Positions 44,193 to 52,796 of a stretch of 64,000 nucleotides of DNA are shown here, one piece after another. Under the pieces are notes generated by a model, which saw only the letters and a list, made by a program, of their open reading frames with translations, was not told the DNA's origin and did no database searches. A program made the position numbers and the translations under genes. How positions within the stretch are numbered: position 1 is the stretch's first letter; each line of letters opens with the position of its first letter. The DNA comes from Flavivirga aquatica (GTDB taxonomy: Bacteria > Bacteroidota > Bacteroidia > Flavobacteriales > Flavobacteriaceae), in the NCBI RefSeq assembly GCF_001747085.1, contig NZ_MDJD01000014.1:1-64000 (forward strand), in the 5' to 3' direction.

Positions 44193-46322
44193 TTATTGAA
44201 CTTGTGTTTTTGCTCTATTATCTTCAATTTCTGCAGCTTCTTTTAGTGCATTATATAGCTTAGTATTTACTGCACTTGATTTTTGTTGCTCTACTCTATT
44301 TGCTGCTGCTTGGTAATTATCTAATTTTACAGCTGGTGTAATTTTAGTTACTTGTATCATATAAACACCATTAGCTCCATCTATCAGTTTAGAAGTTTCA
44401 TTTTCACTTAATCCAAATGCAGCTCCAACAACTAGTGGCTCTCTTCCTGCTCCAGAAATAGTTGGACTCTTCATGTTAATTGCACTTGCAGCTCTTACAG
44501 TTGTATTTTCTGCTGCTGCTAAATCTTCTAATGTTGTTGCTGAAACTCTTTTTCTAATTATTTCTGCCTTCTTTTCCTTTCTAAGAATAGGAAGTACTTT
44601 AGCCGTAGCATCTTCAACAGACTGAAGCCCTGCTTCATGTTTTGCTACTAATTGTGCTATAACATAACCTCCAGGTATATTAAAACGTTTAACATCTCCT
44701 ATTTCAGCGTCTTCTTCAAAAGCCCAACGTACTATTGGTCTTTGATTACCTACTCCAGGTATATTTTCATCTAAAACTTTTATACCGTTTACAGGTCTTA
44801 CAACATAATTACTTTCTTTTGAAACAGCTTCAAAATCGCCTTTACCTGCATTAATTTCAAAGTTAGAAGCATCTCTAAACACTTTATCACTTGTAGCTTC
44901 CGATGGTTCAATTTTTCTTGCAATAGTTCCAACTTGAACAGCTTTCTTTTTGTCTTTTTGCCCCTCTATTTCAATAATATGAAACCCGAAAATTGTTTTT
45001 ACAACTCCTAAGTCTCCTACTTGTCCTTCAAATTCAAAATCATTGAATTCAGGTACCATTGTATTGTATCCGTGCCAATCATAACGACCTTCTTTTTCAA
45101 CACTTCCTTTATCTGAAGAAAATTCTTTTACTAACTCAGAGAATTTTGTACGATCAGATTTAATTACAGTTAAGATACTATCCGCTGTAATTTTTGCTTC
45201 TGCCTCTGTTTGCGTTACTTCTTGATCTGCACTTTGGGCTCCTTTGAATGGTAATAATATGTGTCTTACTTTTGCCGAATCAGGAATTTGCTTAACAGCA
45301 ACTATTTTTGATATTTTGAAAAAACCATTATCCTTATAAGGTCCGTAAACGTCACCTTCATTTAAATTATAAATGGTATCTGCTGCTACTGCAGGTAAGC
45401 TAGACTTAAAAACAAAACGCTCATCAAATTTAACACTAGATGAAGCTATTAAATTAATATACTCTTCATTATTCTTAACTTTTGAAAAAGCTTCTATAGG
45501 ATCTTTTCTTCCATTCTCATCAACTTGTCTTCCATTTATGTATCCTTGAAGTTCTGCTTTAATAGCATTTTCATCTTCTACAGATGCAACTTCTTTAAAT
45601 TCTATAAATTTAATATCTCTAGAAGCATCAACTTTGTATTGATTTTTGTTTTCTTTAATATAGTTTGAAATATCAGATTTAGACACTTCAACTAAACTAT
45701 CTGCTATAGATGAATATGATACTTGTACAAATTTAATATCAACTTTATTTCCTTCTAATTTATGCTCTAATTCTCCTTCAGATAAAGTACCCGTTAAACC
45801 AGCTTTTACTAAATTAAAATAATTTTGATTTAAAGCATTTGAAGCTACTTGTTTTTCATAATTCACCCAACTCTCAAAACCTGCAGGAGATGTTTCTTTT
45901 AAGTTTGCGATATATTCGTTTAGTTTATTTTCATCAAAAATTCCAGCTTCATTTAAAAACTCAGGACTTGTTGCTAAAGAGGTTTTCAATAAATCTCTCA
46001 TCTGGTCTTTTTCTACAGAAATACCCAACTTTTCATATTGCGATTCCATAACAGCTTGTCTTACTTCTTGCTCCCAAACACTATTCATTACTTGTGTATT
46101 AGTAGCATTAGATCCTGCTTGTCTTTGAGCTGCCTCTACCTTTAATAAAAAGTCTTCACGAGTGATATCTTTACCATTAATAGTAGCAACAATATTTTGC
46201 GATTTTGAAGTAAGTGCATCACTATTTTTAAATAAGTCTGCTAATACAAAAGCAAATAATGCCAATGCTATAATTAATATCAAGAATAGTGAACGTTGCC
46301 TTATCTTATTTAAAACTGCCAT
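44193..46322 (-). CDS. ppiD: PpiD/SurA-like periplasmic peptidyl-prolyl isomerase
   Basis: This 709-residue protein has an N-terminal membrane anchor (LFLILIIALALFAFVLADLF, about 12-31) and a SurA_N-type chaperone domain. A parvulin rotamase domain lies near 345-455 (KVRHILLPFKG, EFSSDKGSVEKEGRYDWHGY, FGFHIIEIEGQ), and a long C-terminal chaperone region follows. It should help fold proteins leaving the Sec translocon. It is the last gene of the minus-strand core run that begins at coaX. Confidence 0.92.
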   Translation of the reverse strand: MAVLNKIRQRSLFLILIIALALFAFVLADLFKNSDALTSKSQNIVATINGKDITREDFLLKVEAAQRQAGSNATNTQVMNSVWEQEVRQAVMESQYEKLGISVEKDQMRDLLKTSLATSPEFLNEAGIFDENKLNEYIANLKETSPAGFESWVNYEKQVASNALNQNYFNLVKAGLTGTLSEGELEHKLEGNKVDIKFVQVSYSSIADSLVEVSKSDISNYIKENKNQYKVDASRDIKFIEFKEVASVEDENAIKAELQGYINGRQVDENGRKDPIEAFSKVKNNEEYINLIASSSVKFDERFVFKSSLPAVAADTIYNLNEGDVYGPYKDNGFFKISKIVAVKQIPDSAKVRHILLPFKGAQSADQEVTQTEAEAKITADSILTVIKSDRTKFSELVKEFSSDKGSVEKEGRYDWHGYNTMVPEFNDFEFEGQVGDLGVVKTIFGFHIIEIEGQKDKKKAVQVGTIARKIEPSEATSDKVFRDASNFEINAGKGDFEAVSKESNYVVRPVNGIKVLDENIPGVGNQRPIVRWAFEEDAEIGDVKRFNIPGGYVIAQLVAKHEAGLQSVEDATAKVLPILRKEKKAEIIRKRVSATTLEDLAAAENTTVRAASAINMKSPTISGAGREPLVVGAAFGLSENETSKLIDGANGVYMIQVTKITPAVKLDNYQAAANRVEQQKSSAVNTKLYNALKEAAEIEDNRAKTQVQ

Positions 46323-46458
46323 TGTAAAATTAAATTTTTTAGTATCCCTTTATTGAGATTTACTTGTTATATTGTTTATTAAATGTAATCTATTTCATAG
46401 AAATATCGTGCGCGAAAATACCATTTTCTATTTAATAATAAAAGTAGAACTATGTATT

Positions 46459-47748
46459 TTAATCTTCTTCTAATACTTTCAGTTCGACCAAATCAATTTT
46501 AGTATTTGATACTTCTAAAATAGTAAACTGAAAGGTATCTATTTGCACAACATCATTTTGCATTGGAATCTCTTCTGTATAATTCACAATTAACCCTCCT
46601 AATGTTTCATAATTCTCATTCTCCGGAAGGTTTATTTTATAAGTTTCATTAATATAATCTACTTCCAATCGGGCTGAAAATCTATAAGTTATATCGCTCA
46701 ATTTTTCCTCAGTCAAATCTACAGAATCATGCTCATCTTCAATCTCTCCAAATAACTCTTCAACGATATCTTCGACAGTCATAATTCCTGATGTTCCTCC
46801 ATATTCATCTAACACTACTGCTATACTTTTTCTTTTTTTAGTAAGTACGTTAAGTACATCTTTAATAAGTACTGTTTCTGGAACAAATTCAACAGGAAGC
46901 ATCATAGACTTTATGCTTTTAGGTTTTTTAAATAGCTCAAATGAGTGTACATAACCCAAAATATCATCAATACTTTCTTTGTATACTAATATTTTAGTAC
47001 ATCCTGTTTCTGTAAAACGTGTATTTAATAATTTTATTGAGTCATTAATTTCTACTGCTATAATTTCTGTACGAGGTACCATAACTTCTCGTGCTTTTAC
47101 TTCAGAAAATTCTAAAGCATTTTGAAAAATTTGTATTTCTGTATCTACCTCATCGCTTTCTTCAACAGATTCCATTTGTTCACTTATATAGTTACCTAAT
47201 TCGACTTTAGTAAATGCTAGTTGAATTTGATCTCCTTCAGTTTTAAAAAATATTTTGAGTACAAAATCTGAAATCCAAATTACAAAATTTGAAATATAAG
47301 TAAATAATATATAGAATATATACGCAGGAATTGCCAATGCTTTAATTAAGGTATTGGAATATATTTGAAAAAACACTTTGGGTAAAAACTCTGCAGTAAT
47401 TAAAATTATAAATGTAGATATTGCCGTTTGGGATAGTAGGCTTAAATCTGTAAGCATATAATTTAAAAAACTGTTTGCCGTTGGTAATAGTGTTTGAAAC
47501 CAATTCATCAACAAATCTCCCATAAAAAAACCATAAATAACCAAAGCTATATTATTACCTATAAGCATAGTTGTTATAAACTTTGATGGTTTAGATGTTA
47601 ACTTTCTTAATGCTTTAGCTACAATACTATCTTGTTTTTTTTCAATTTCTATATGAATTTTATTTGAAGATATATAAGCGATCTCCATTCCTGAAAAAAA
47701 AGCTGAAAGCATTAAAGATGCAATTATAATAATTACATATATGCTCAT
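46459..47748 (-). CDS. CNNM/CBS-domain membrane protein (hemolysin C/GldE-like)
   Basis: This 429-residue protein has an N-terminal CNNM domain with four membrane segments (about 1-170, starting IIIIASLMLSAFFSGMEIAY), then two CBS domains (about 205-320, REVMVPRTEIIAVE and SIAVVLDEYGGTSGIMTVED), and a CorC/HlyC C-terminal domain (about 340-429). Relatives affect Mg2+/Co2+ transport. GldE of gliding flavobacteria shares this architecture, and I cannot decide between them. It is 3 bases from the small upstream membrane gene. Confidence 0.9.
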   Translation of the reverse strand: MSIYVIIIIASLMLSAFFSGMEIAYISSNKIHIEIEKKQDSIVAKALRKLTSKPSKFITTMLIGNNIALVIYGFFMGDLLMNWFQTLLPTANSFLNYMLTDLSLLSQTAISTFIILITAEFLPKVFFQIYSNTLIKALAIPAYIFYILFTYISNFVIWISDFVLKIFFKTEGDQIQLAFTKVELGNYISEQMESVEESDEVDTEIQIFQNALEFSEVKAREVMVPRTEIIAVEINDSIKLLNTRFTETGCTKILVYKESIDDILGYVHSFELFKKPKSIKSMMLPVEFVPETVLIKDVLNVLTKKRKSIAVVLDEYGGTSGIMTVEDIVEELFGEIEDEHDSVDLTEEKLSDITYRFSARLEVDYINETYKINLPENENYETLGGLIVNYTEEIPMQNDVVQIDTFQFTILEVSNTKIDLVELKVLEED

Positions 47749-47751
47749 CTT

Positions 47752-47946
47752 TTAATTCGAATTATTTTTATTCTGGAACTTTTTACTAAATTTTCTTCTA
47801 AAGAAAAACATGAAAATAGCTGTAGCAGCAAGCAATATTGAAGGATAAGCAATAATTCCTTCATTTGTATATCTAGCAATTGCATCGTATATAAACAAAG
47901 CTGCAAATACTAAATAAGCATATTGAAAAATCTTAGAATATTTCAT
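47752..47946 (-). CDS. Small two-helix membrane protein
   Basis: This 64-residue protein has two hydrophobic segments (AYLVFAALFIYDAI and YPSILLAATAIFMFFF) and a basic tail FRRKFSKKFQNKN. It sits 3 bases before the CNNM/CBS gene, so it is co-transcribed. The function is unknown; similar small proteins accompany this gene in flavobacteria. Confidence 0.7.
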   Translation of the reverse strand: MKYSKIFQYAYLVFAALFIYDAIARYTNEGIIAYPSILLAATAIFMFFFRRKFSKKFQNKNNSN

Positions 47947-48136
47947 CTTTTATATTTGTTGTTTTTGAAATACAACATACTAATTAATCTTTAGCCCCTC
48001 TTTTCTTAGGTTAAATTGAAGTAACGAATATTTCAAAAAATTATTTCCTAGTAGGTAAAGATACTTAAAATTGCTAAAGAAATATATTATAGAATCTCGT
48101 TTTATATAAATGTGAATTTAAAAGAAACCTTTTGAA

Positions 48137-48691
48137 TTACTCTTCAAGTGTTATAATCCCTGTAACTTCTAATACTTCTGCATTTGTGAATTTAGAATTG
48201 GAATCAAAACCATTACCTTTTATAAGGTCTTGTTCTGTTTTGAATTCCACTGGTTTATTAGTATATAACCATTCTTTTTTTTGATCATAGAATAATTGAT
48301 CTGTTTTTAACACTCTACCATCATGTGTTGTAATAACTACATTATCTTGTAAATCTATTAAATCTGTATTGCTATAAACTATACCATAATCTGCAACTAC
48401 TGTACTTTTTTTATTTTCATCATCAAACACGTATAATGTTACACCATCTACAAATTCCATAAATGGAAAATCTCTGTTAGAATAATCAAGCCTTTTAGCA
48501 CTTAACAAATTAGCTTTTACTCTACCAGAATCTGTATATTTTAAATTTATATTATAGTCTACTCCTATAGGTTCATTTTCAGATATACCTATTTTTTGAA
48601 CCTGTTTAAAACTATCATTACATGAAAAAAACATAGTCACAGTAATTACTGTGACTATGTTTAATATATTATATACTCTTCTTTTTTTCAT
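48137..48691 (-). CDS. lptC: LptC-type LPS export protein
   Basis: From the ATG at 48691 (MKKRRVYNILNIV) this protein has 184 residues; an upstream start at 48730 would add 13 residues inside the previous gene. An N-terminal hydrophobic segment ends in FFSC, giving a likely lipoprotein in this group. The beta-jellyroll pattern fits LptC: YTDSGRVKANLLSAKRLDYS, VVADYGIVYSNTDLIDLQDN, VVITTHDGRVLKTDQLFYD. It passes LPS from LptBFG to the periplasmic bridge. Start and upstream stop overlap (TAATG). Confidence 0.88.
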   Translation of the reverse strand: MKKRRVYNILNIVTVITVTMFFSCNDSFKQVQKIGISENEPIGVDYNINLKYTDSGRVKANLLSAKRLDYSNRDFPFMEFVDGVTLYVFDDENKKSTVVADYGIVYSNTDLIDLQDNVVITTHDGRVLKTDQLFYDQKKEWLYTNKPVEFKTEQDLIKGNGFDSNSKFTNAEVLEVTGIITLEE

Positions 48692-50073
48692 TAAATACTT
48701 GGCACTTTTACAGATGACCCTATCCAACAACCAATTGTTATGGTCTGTCCTGAATTACCTGAACTGAATATTTCAGATTTTTGTGGAGCTTTTGCCGTAT
48801 AATTAGCAACCGATTGGGCTGCAGCTTTCTTTAATGTAGGATCTACACGTGCTGCTTTTCTTGCCTCACTCGCTGCCAACCAATATACTGCTCTCTTATT
48901 AAAGTTTGTATCACCACATTTGTTAGCACTTGCTGCATACATTGCTGCAATAGACAAGTGAGGTCTCCCACTTGATGGATTAAGTCTTAGGGCTTGCTTA
49001 AAGAAACCTCTTGCTTGACCATAACTTCCTCTAGCTTTTAATTTTAATCCAATTCTATTATTAAGCTTTGCTTTTTTAAAGTTATCTGTTTCTAAGCTAA
49101 TTGCTTGTTTATAAAATTTAATAGCTTCGTTAGATTTTCCTTCTTTATCTTTTAAGATACCTAAATAGTATGCTGAATTAGCCGAAGGACTTAATTTATG
49201 ATATGCATTTACTAACTTAAAGAATAAAGGATCTCCTGTACAATCTTTCTCAGACATTTTACCTGCTGCTCTTTGTAACCAAACTGCATTTTCTTTATTA
49301 GCTTCAAAATCTTTTTGGTATAAAGGAATTAAGTTTTCACAGTTTGCTCTATCACCTAATTTTTGATCTATACTTCCTGAGATTTGATCGTAAGCTTTTA
49401 AATAGCTTTCATAAAACTTCTTGTACTTACCTTCTTTTTTAGTTAAAGCTGTGCCTGCATCTTCTTTCTCAATAAGTTTATTAAGTTTTTCTGAGTAATT
49501 TTTTACTTCTTCTTCTACTTTTTCAACAACATCATCATATTTATTAAACAAATCTTTAGCTGGTTTTTTCTTAGCATCATACAAATCTACCATTAAAGAA
49601 AAGTATGTATATAAACTTTTAGGGTTTGTAAAAGTAGCTTTATCTAATTTATATGCAGCATCATAACATTCAAATAATTCTTCACTAGTTTTATTCAATA
49701 TTTTTCTATTGTCATATATTAACTGACAAGATTTAGCGGCATATTCCCCTTTAGGAGTTTTAACAGCAAAGTTTACACCTCTTTGCTCCCATAACTTTAA
49801 AAGATCATTTATAAAAGGAACTTTATCTGCTCCTGAAGCTGCTTTTATTTTACCCTTTAAAATTTTCTCGCCATCTGAATATATTGCTATATTAAATTTT
49901 GGACATTTATTTCTTACTGCCATCCAAGGCTCATAAGCTGCCTCGTAATTTTTTGCTCTTGCATATTCGTGAAATATGGAAAGTTTAGTCATGCACTCTT
50001 CATCTTGTTGTGCAAAACCAAAATTCAATCCAACAAATAATAATGTAAATAATAATGTAATGTTCTTCTTCAT
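48691..50073 (-). CDS. Exported TPR-repeat protein
   Basis: This 460-residue protein has a signal peptide (ITLLFTLLFVGLNFGFAQ). The N-terminal part is helical, and TPR-like repeats lie near 290-390 (ANSAYYLGILKDKEGKSNEA then FYKQAIS; FFKQALRLNPSSGRPHLSIA). It ends in IGCWIGSSVKVPSI. It is translationally coupled to lptC and 19 bases downstream of the barrel gene, an arrangement usual in flavobacteria. It is a probable periplasmic or outer-membrane scaffold; the exact role is not known. Confidence 0.85.
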   Translation of the reverse strand: MKKNITLLFTLLFVGLNFGFAQQDEECMTKLSIFHEYARAKNYEAAYEPWMAVRNKCPKFNIAIYSDGEKILKGKIKAASGADKVPFINDLLKLWEQRGVNFAVKTPKGEYAAKSCQLIYDNRKILNKTSEELFECYDAAYKLDKATFTNPKSLYTYFSLMVDLYDAKKKPAKDLFNKYDDVVEKVEEEVKNYSEKLNKLIEKEDAGTALTKKEGKYKKFYESYLKAYDQISGSIDQKLGDRANCENLIPLYQKDFEANKENAVWLQRAAGKMSEKDCTGDPLFFKLVNAYHKLSPSANSAYYLGILKDKEGKSNEAIKFYKQAISLETDNFKKAKLNNRIGLKLKARGSYGQARGFFKQALRLNPSSGRPHLSIAAMYAASANKCGDTNFNKRAVYWLAASEARKAARVDPTLKKAAAQSVANYTAKAPQKSEIFSSGNSGQTITIGCWIGSSVKVPSI

Positions 50074-50091
50074 GATAATAATTTTAAGCTG

Positions 50092-51408
50092 TTAATCATA
50101 CTTTCTTTTCTGAAACCATCTATCGTTCAAAGATAGACTTAATTGGAAACTTAGAAAATTCTCTTGTATTAATTTACTCTTTGTTGTTCCTCTTTGGCCC
50201 ATTTCGAAACCTAAATTAGCATTTGATAGCAATCTAGATTCTCCAACTGGTAATCCTACTCCAAAAGATATGCCAAACTCTTTTATTGATTCATTATTTA
50301 TATTTAACCCTGTTTCTTCTGTTCTAAATCCTGCACGATAAACAATACGTTTCCAGTAGCCTTTAAACGAATTATAATTAGGAATATAAAAGCCTCCTAA
50401 TGAAAAAGAATATGCGTTTTCATAAACAGTAGAACTATTACTATATAAAACATTAGAAAACTCTTTAGTATTTTGAAAACTAGTTTCTGCACCTATAAAC
50501 CATTTCCTTGGTCTTCCTATACCTGCTCCAAAAGACAACTTAGATGGTAATGTTAAATCTGTTTCTTTCAAGCCTGAAAGTTCTAAATCGGCTTCAATTC
50601 TATTTCTTTCAAATTCTTCTCCAGAAGCTTGACTTATAGTTATCGCTGAAAATGATCTTTCATTTTTTGATGTTAAATTACTTTCTGGTGTATATGTTAG
50701 AGCGGTAACCAATTCTAACTTTTCATTTAATACCTTTTTATAAGACATCCCAAAATTTAAATTTATTCCACTTAAATCTGATCTATTATTTTCACGAGAT
50801 TGGTTTAGAATAGGAGTACCATTATCATATACAAATTCAATAGCACTGTTTTGAATATTACCAAAATTATAGTGAGCATCTACACCAACTGTTAATCCAT
50901 CAGCTATTTTATACCCTAATCCAAGAAACACTTTATTAAGTCCTCCTTCTCCTTGAAACCTATTTCCAAGGTTACCTTCTTCATTTAAAGATTCTTGTCT
51001 ATAACCTACTGATGTATATGGCAATAAACCAAAACCAAAACCAAACCTTCCCATAGGAATAGATAATGCTATATAATCAAAAGTTGAAGATGAAGTATTG
51101 CCATTCCCTGAGTCACTTTTTAAATTTATACTTGAATAACTTCCAGCTATAGCAAACTTAACAGGTCTACTTTGGCCATTAAATGGGGATATTCCAACAT
51201 TGTCTCCTGCATAAGAAGCTGGATTACGTAGGTTAACATGAATACTATCTGTATAAATACTCAAGCCCCCCATACTTCTGTTTTCTACTGTTCCCTTAAA
51301 CTTAAGGCTTCCTATGCCATAAAAAGAATAAGGTGAAGCTGTTCCTTCTTGACCGTAACTGTGAATTGCAAATACTGCAATAAAAACTAATACAAGTTTT
51401 TTTATCAT
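50092..51408 (-). CDS. Outer-membrane beta-barrel protein
   Basis: This 438-residue protein has a signal peptide (KLVLVFIAVFAIHSYGQ), then SPYSFYGIGSLKFKGTVENR, many alternating beta strands and a terminal segment SFQLSLSLNDRWFQKRKYD. The overall pattern is like FadL/OmpP1-type barrels. The substrate is unknown. It overlaps coaX by 4 bases (ATGA), so both are in one operon. Confidence 0.85.
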   Translation of the reverse strand: MIKKLVLVFIAVFAIHSYGQEGTASPYSFYGIGSLKFKGTVENRSMGGLSIYTDSIHVNLRNPASYAGDNVGISPFNGQSRPVKFAIAGSYSSINLKSDSGNGNTSSSTFDYIALSIPMGRFGFGFGLLPYTSVGYRQESLNEEGNLGNRFQGEGGLNKVFLGLGYKIADGLTVGVDAHYNFGNIQNSAIEFVYDNGTPILNQSRENNRSDLSGINLNFGMSYKKVLNEKLELVTALTYTPESNLTSKNERSFSAITISQASGEEFERNRIEADLELSGLKETDLTLPSKLSFGAGIGRPRKWFIGAETSFQNTKEFSNVLYSNSSTVYENAYSFSLGGFYIPNYNSFKGYWKRIVYRAGFRTEETGLNINNESIKEFGISFGVGLPVGESRLLSNANLGFEMGQRGTTKSKLIQENFLSFQLSLSLNDRWFQKRKYD

Positions 51409-52136
51409 TCGTTTGAGTTAAATTGTAAAATATAGTTTAATCCTTCTAAAAGAAAATTAGAATTCGCAAATATGCTACTTTTTAATTGGTTAGACAAAAT
51501 TTTAGTGTCTCCTCCTGTTAAAATAACTGTTAAATCTAAATATTTAAGTTTATACGTTTCTATAACACCATCTATTTCCTTCAAAACACCATAAACAACT
51601 CCAGAGTGTATTGATTCTTTTGTAGAGCCTCCAACAATACTTTTTGGAATTTCTAATTCTAATAACGGAAGATTTGCTGTTAAATTATTTAATGATTTAT
51701 AACGCATACTTAATCCAAGTGAAATAGCGCCTCCTAAATATTCATTATTAGACGTTACAAAATCGTATGTTATACATGTTCCTGCATCAATAATTAAAGT
51801 ATCATTATTAGGGAACTGTTGTACAGCAGCACAAACTAAAGCTATCCTATCTACTCCTAAAGTCTTAGGCGTTTTATAAGAGTTTTTAAAAGGCAAGCTA
51901 GTTTCATCACTTAAGACTAACAAGTCAAAATATTCTTTTATCTTATTAATTTCTGTTTGTTTTAGCTTACCTACAGATGAAATGATTGCTCTTTTTATAG
52001 AAGCATATTCTTTTTTTAAAAACTTTATATGTTCTATAATATTGTCAAGATCTACAACCTCTTTATGTTTAAGTTTATCCTCATGAAAAACGGCTAGTTT
52101 TACAAAAGAATTACCTACATCTATTATTAAATTCAT
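51405..52136 (-). CDS. coaX: Type III pantothenate kinase
   Basis: This 243-residue enzyme catalyses the first committed step of coenzyme A synthesis. The phosphate-binding motif DVGNS is at 6-10, GVDRIALV and DAGTCITYD follow, and GGAISLGLSMRYKSL closes the family pattern. The length is normal for CoaX. It heads the minus-strand run coaX-barrel-TPR-lptC. Confidence 0.95.
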   Translation of the reverse strand: MNLIIDVGNSFVKLAVFHEDKLKHKEVVDLDNIIEHIKFLKKEYASIKRAIISSVGKLKQTEINKIKEYFDLLVLSDETSLPFKNSYKTPKTLGVDRIALVCAAVQQFPNNDTLIIDAGTCITYDFVTSNNEYLGGAISLGLSMRYKSLNNLTANLPLLELEIPKSIVGGSTKESIHSGVVYGVLKEIDGVIETYKLKYLDLTVILTGGDTKILSNQLKSSIFANSNFLLEGLNYILQFNSNE

Positions 52137-52259
52137 GTTTTATTTGAAAAGTTCAAATTTACAAAATGATTACAACAAATATTCTCATCACTTATAATAT
52201 TAATAACAAATAAGTTAGGTTTTATTATAAGAAAAAGTTCAAATTTTTTCATTTTTTCC

Positions 52260-52290
52260 TTGGCAGGAATGAAAATCGGTTATATATTTG
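52260..52290 (+). promoter_or_regulatory. Promoter of first tRNA-Phe
   Basis: TTG at 52260-52262, 20 bases, then TATATTTG at 52283-52290. This matches the Bacteroidota -33/-7 consensus TTTG and TAnnTTTG, 14 bases before the mature tRNA. Confidence 0.7.
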
Positions 52291-52304
52291 CAACCGCTTA
52301 ACGA

Positions 52305-52377
52305 GGTACCTTAGCTCAGTTGGTAGAGCAAAGGACTGAAAATCCTTGTGTCCCTGGTTCGATTCCTGGAGGTACCA
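52305..52377 (+). tRNA. tRNA-Phe (anticodon GAA), copy 1
   Basis: This 73-nt tRNA has acceptor GGTACCT with AGGTACC, D-arm GCTC-AGTTGGTA-GAGC, anticodon arm AAGGA-CTGAAAA-TCCTT (GAA), T-arm CCTGG-TTCGATT-CCTGG and discriminator A. All stems are perfect. No CCA is encoded. Confidence 0.96.
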
Positions 52378-52390
52378 CAAAAGTTTTCAA

Positions 52391-52427
52391 AACCCTTAAC
52401 AATTATTATTGTTAAGGGTTATTTTTT
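52391..52427 (+). terminator. Terminator of tRNA-Phe copy 1
   Basis: AACCCTTAACAAT and ATTGTTAAGGGTT form a 13-bp stem around TATT, followed by ATTTTTT. Confidence 0.85.
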
Positions 52428-52502
52428 ATAAAAATTTTAAGTTCATTTAAAATTTAAAAAACCACTTATTTTACTTTTTAATCAATCTCTTGTAAAATTT
52501 AC

Positions 52503-52533
52503 TTTGACAGATGTCAAAATTGACATATATTCG
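52503..52533 (+). promoter_or_regulatory. Promoter of second tRNA-Phe
   Basis: TTTG at 52503-52506, 19 bases, then TATATTCG at 52526-52533, one base off TAnnTTTG. The -33 to -7 spacer also holds the palindrome TGACAGATGTCA. Confidence 0.65.
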
Positions 52534-52547
52534 CAACCGTTTAGCGA

Positions 52548-52620
52548 GGTACCTTAGCTCAGTTGGTAGAGCAAAGGACTGAAAATCCTTGTGTCCCTGG
52601 TTCGATTCCTGGAGGTACCA
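52548..52620 (+). tRNA. tRNA-Phe (anticodon GAA), copy 2
   Basis: The sequence is identical to copy 1, located 243 bases downstream in the same orientation, with its own promoter and terminator. Confidence 0.96.
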
Positions 52621-52633
52621 CAAAAGTTTTCAA

Positions 52634-52671
52634 ACCCCTTAACAATTATCATTGTTAAGGGTTATTTTTTT
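52634..52671 (+). terminator. Terminator of tRNA-Phe copy 2
   Basis: CCCTTAACAAT and ATTGTTAAGGG form a stem around TATC, and a T run follows. It is nearly identical to the terminator of copy 1. Confidence 0.83.
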
Positions 52672-52695
52672 ACAGCATTAAATTTATTGAAAATA

Positions 52696-52732
52696 AAAAA
52701 GATCGTCTAAACATATATTTTAGACGACCTTT
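52696..52732 (-). terminator. Terminator of the type IX-secreted protein gene
   Basis: On the minus strand GGTCGTCTAAA and TTTAGACGATC enclose ATATATG, followed by TTTTTT. It lies about 65 bases past the stop codon at 52797. Confidence 0.78.
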
Positions 52733-52796
52733 AATAAAACTTCATTTTTCTAATTAATTCTAAAGGGTATATTATTTTAAATTATAAAAATTAAGT

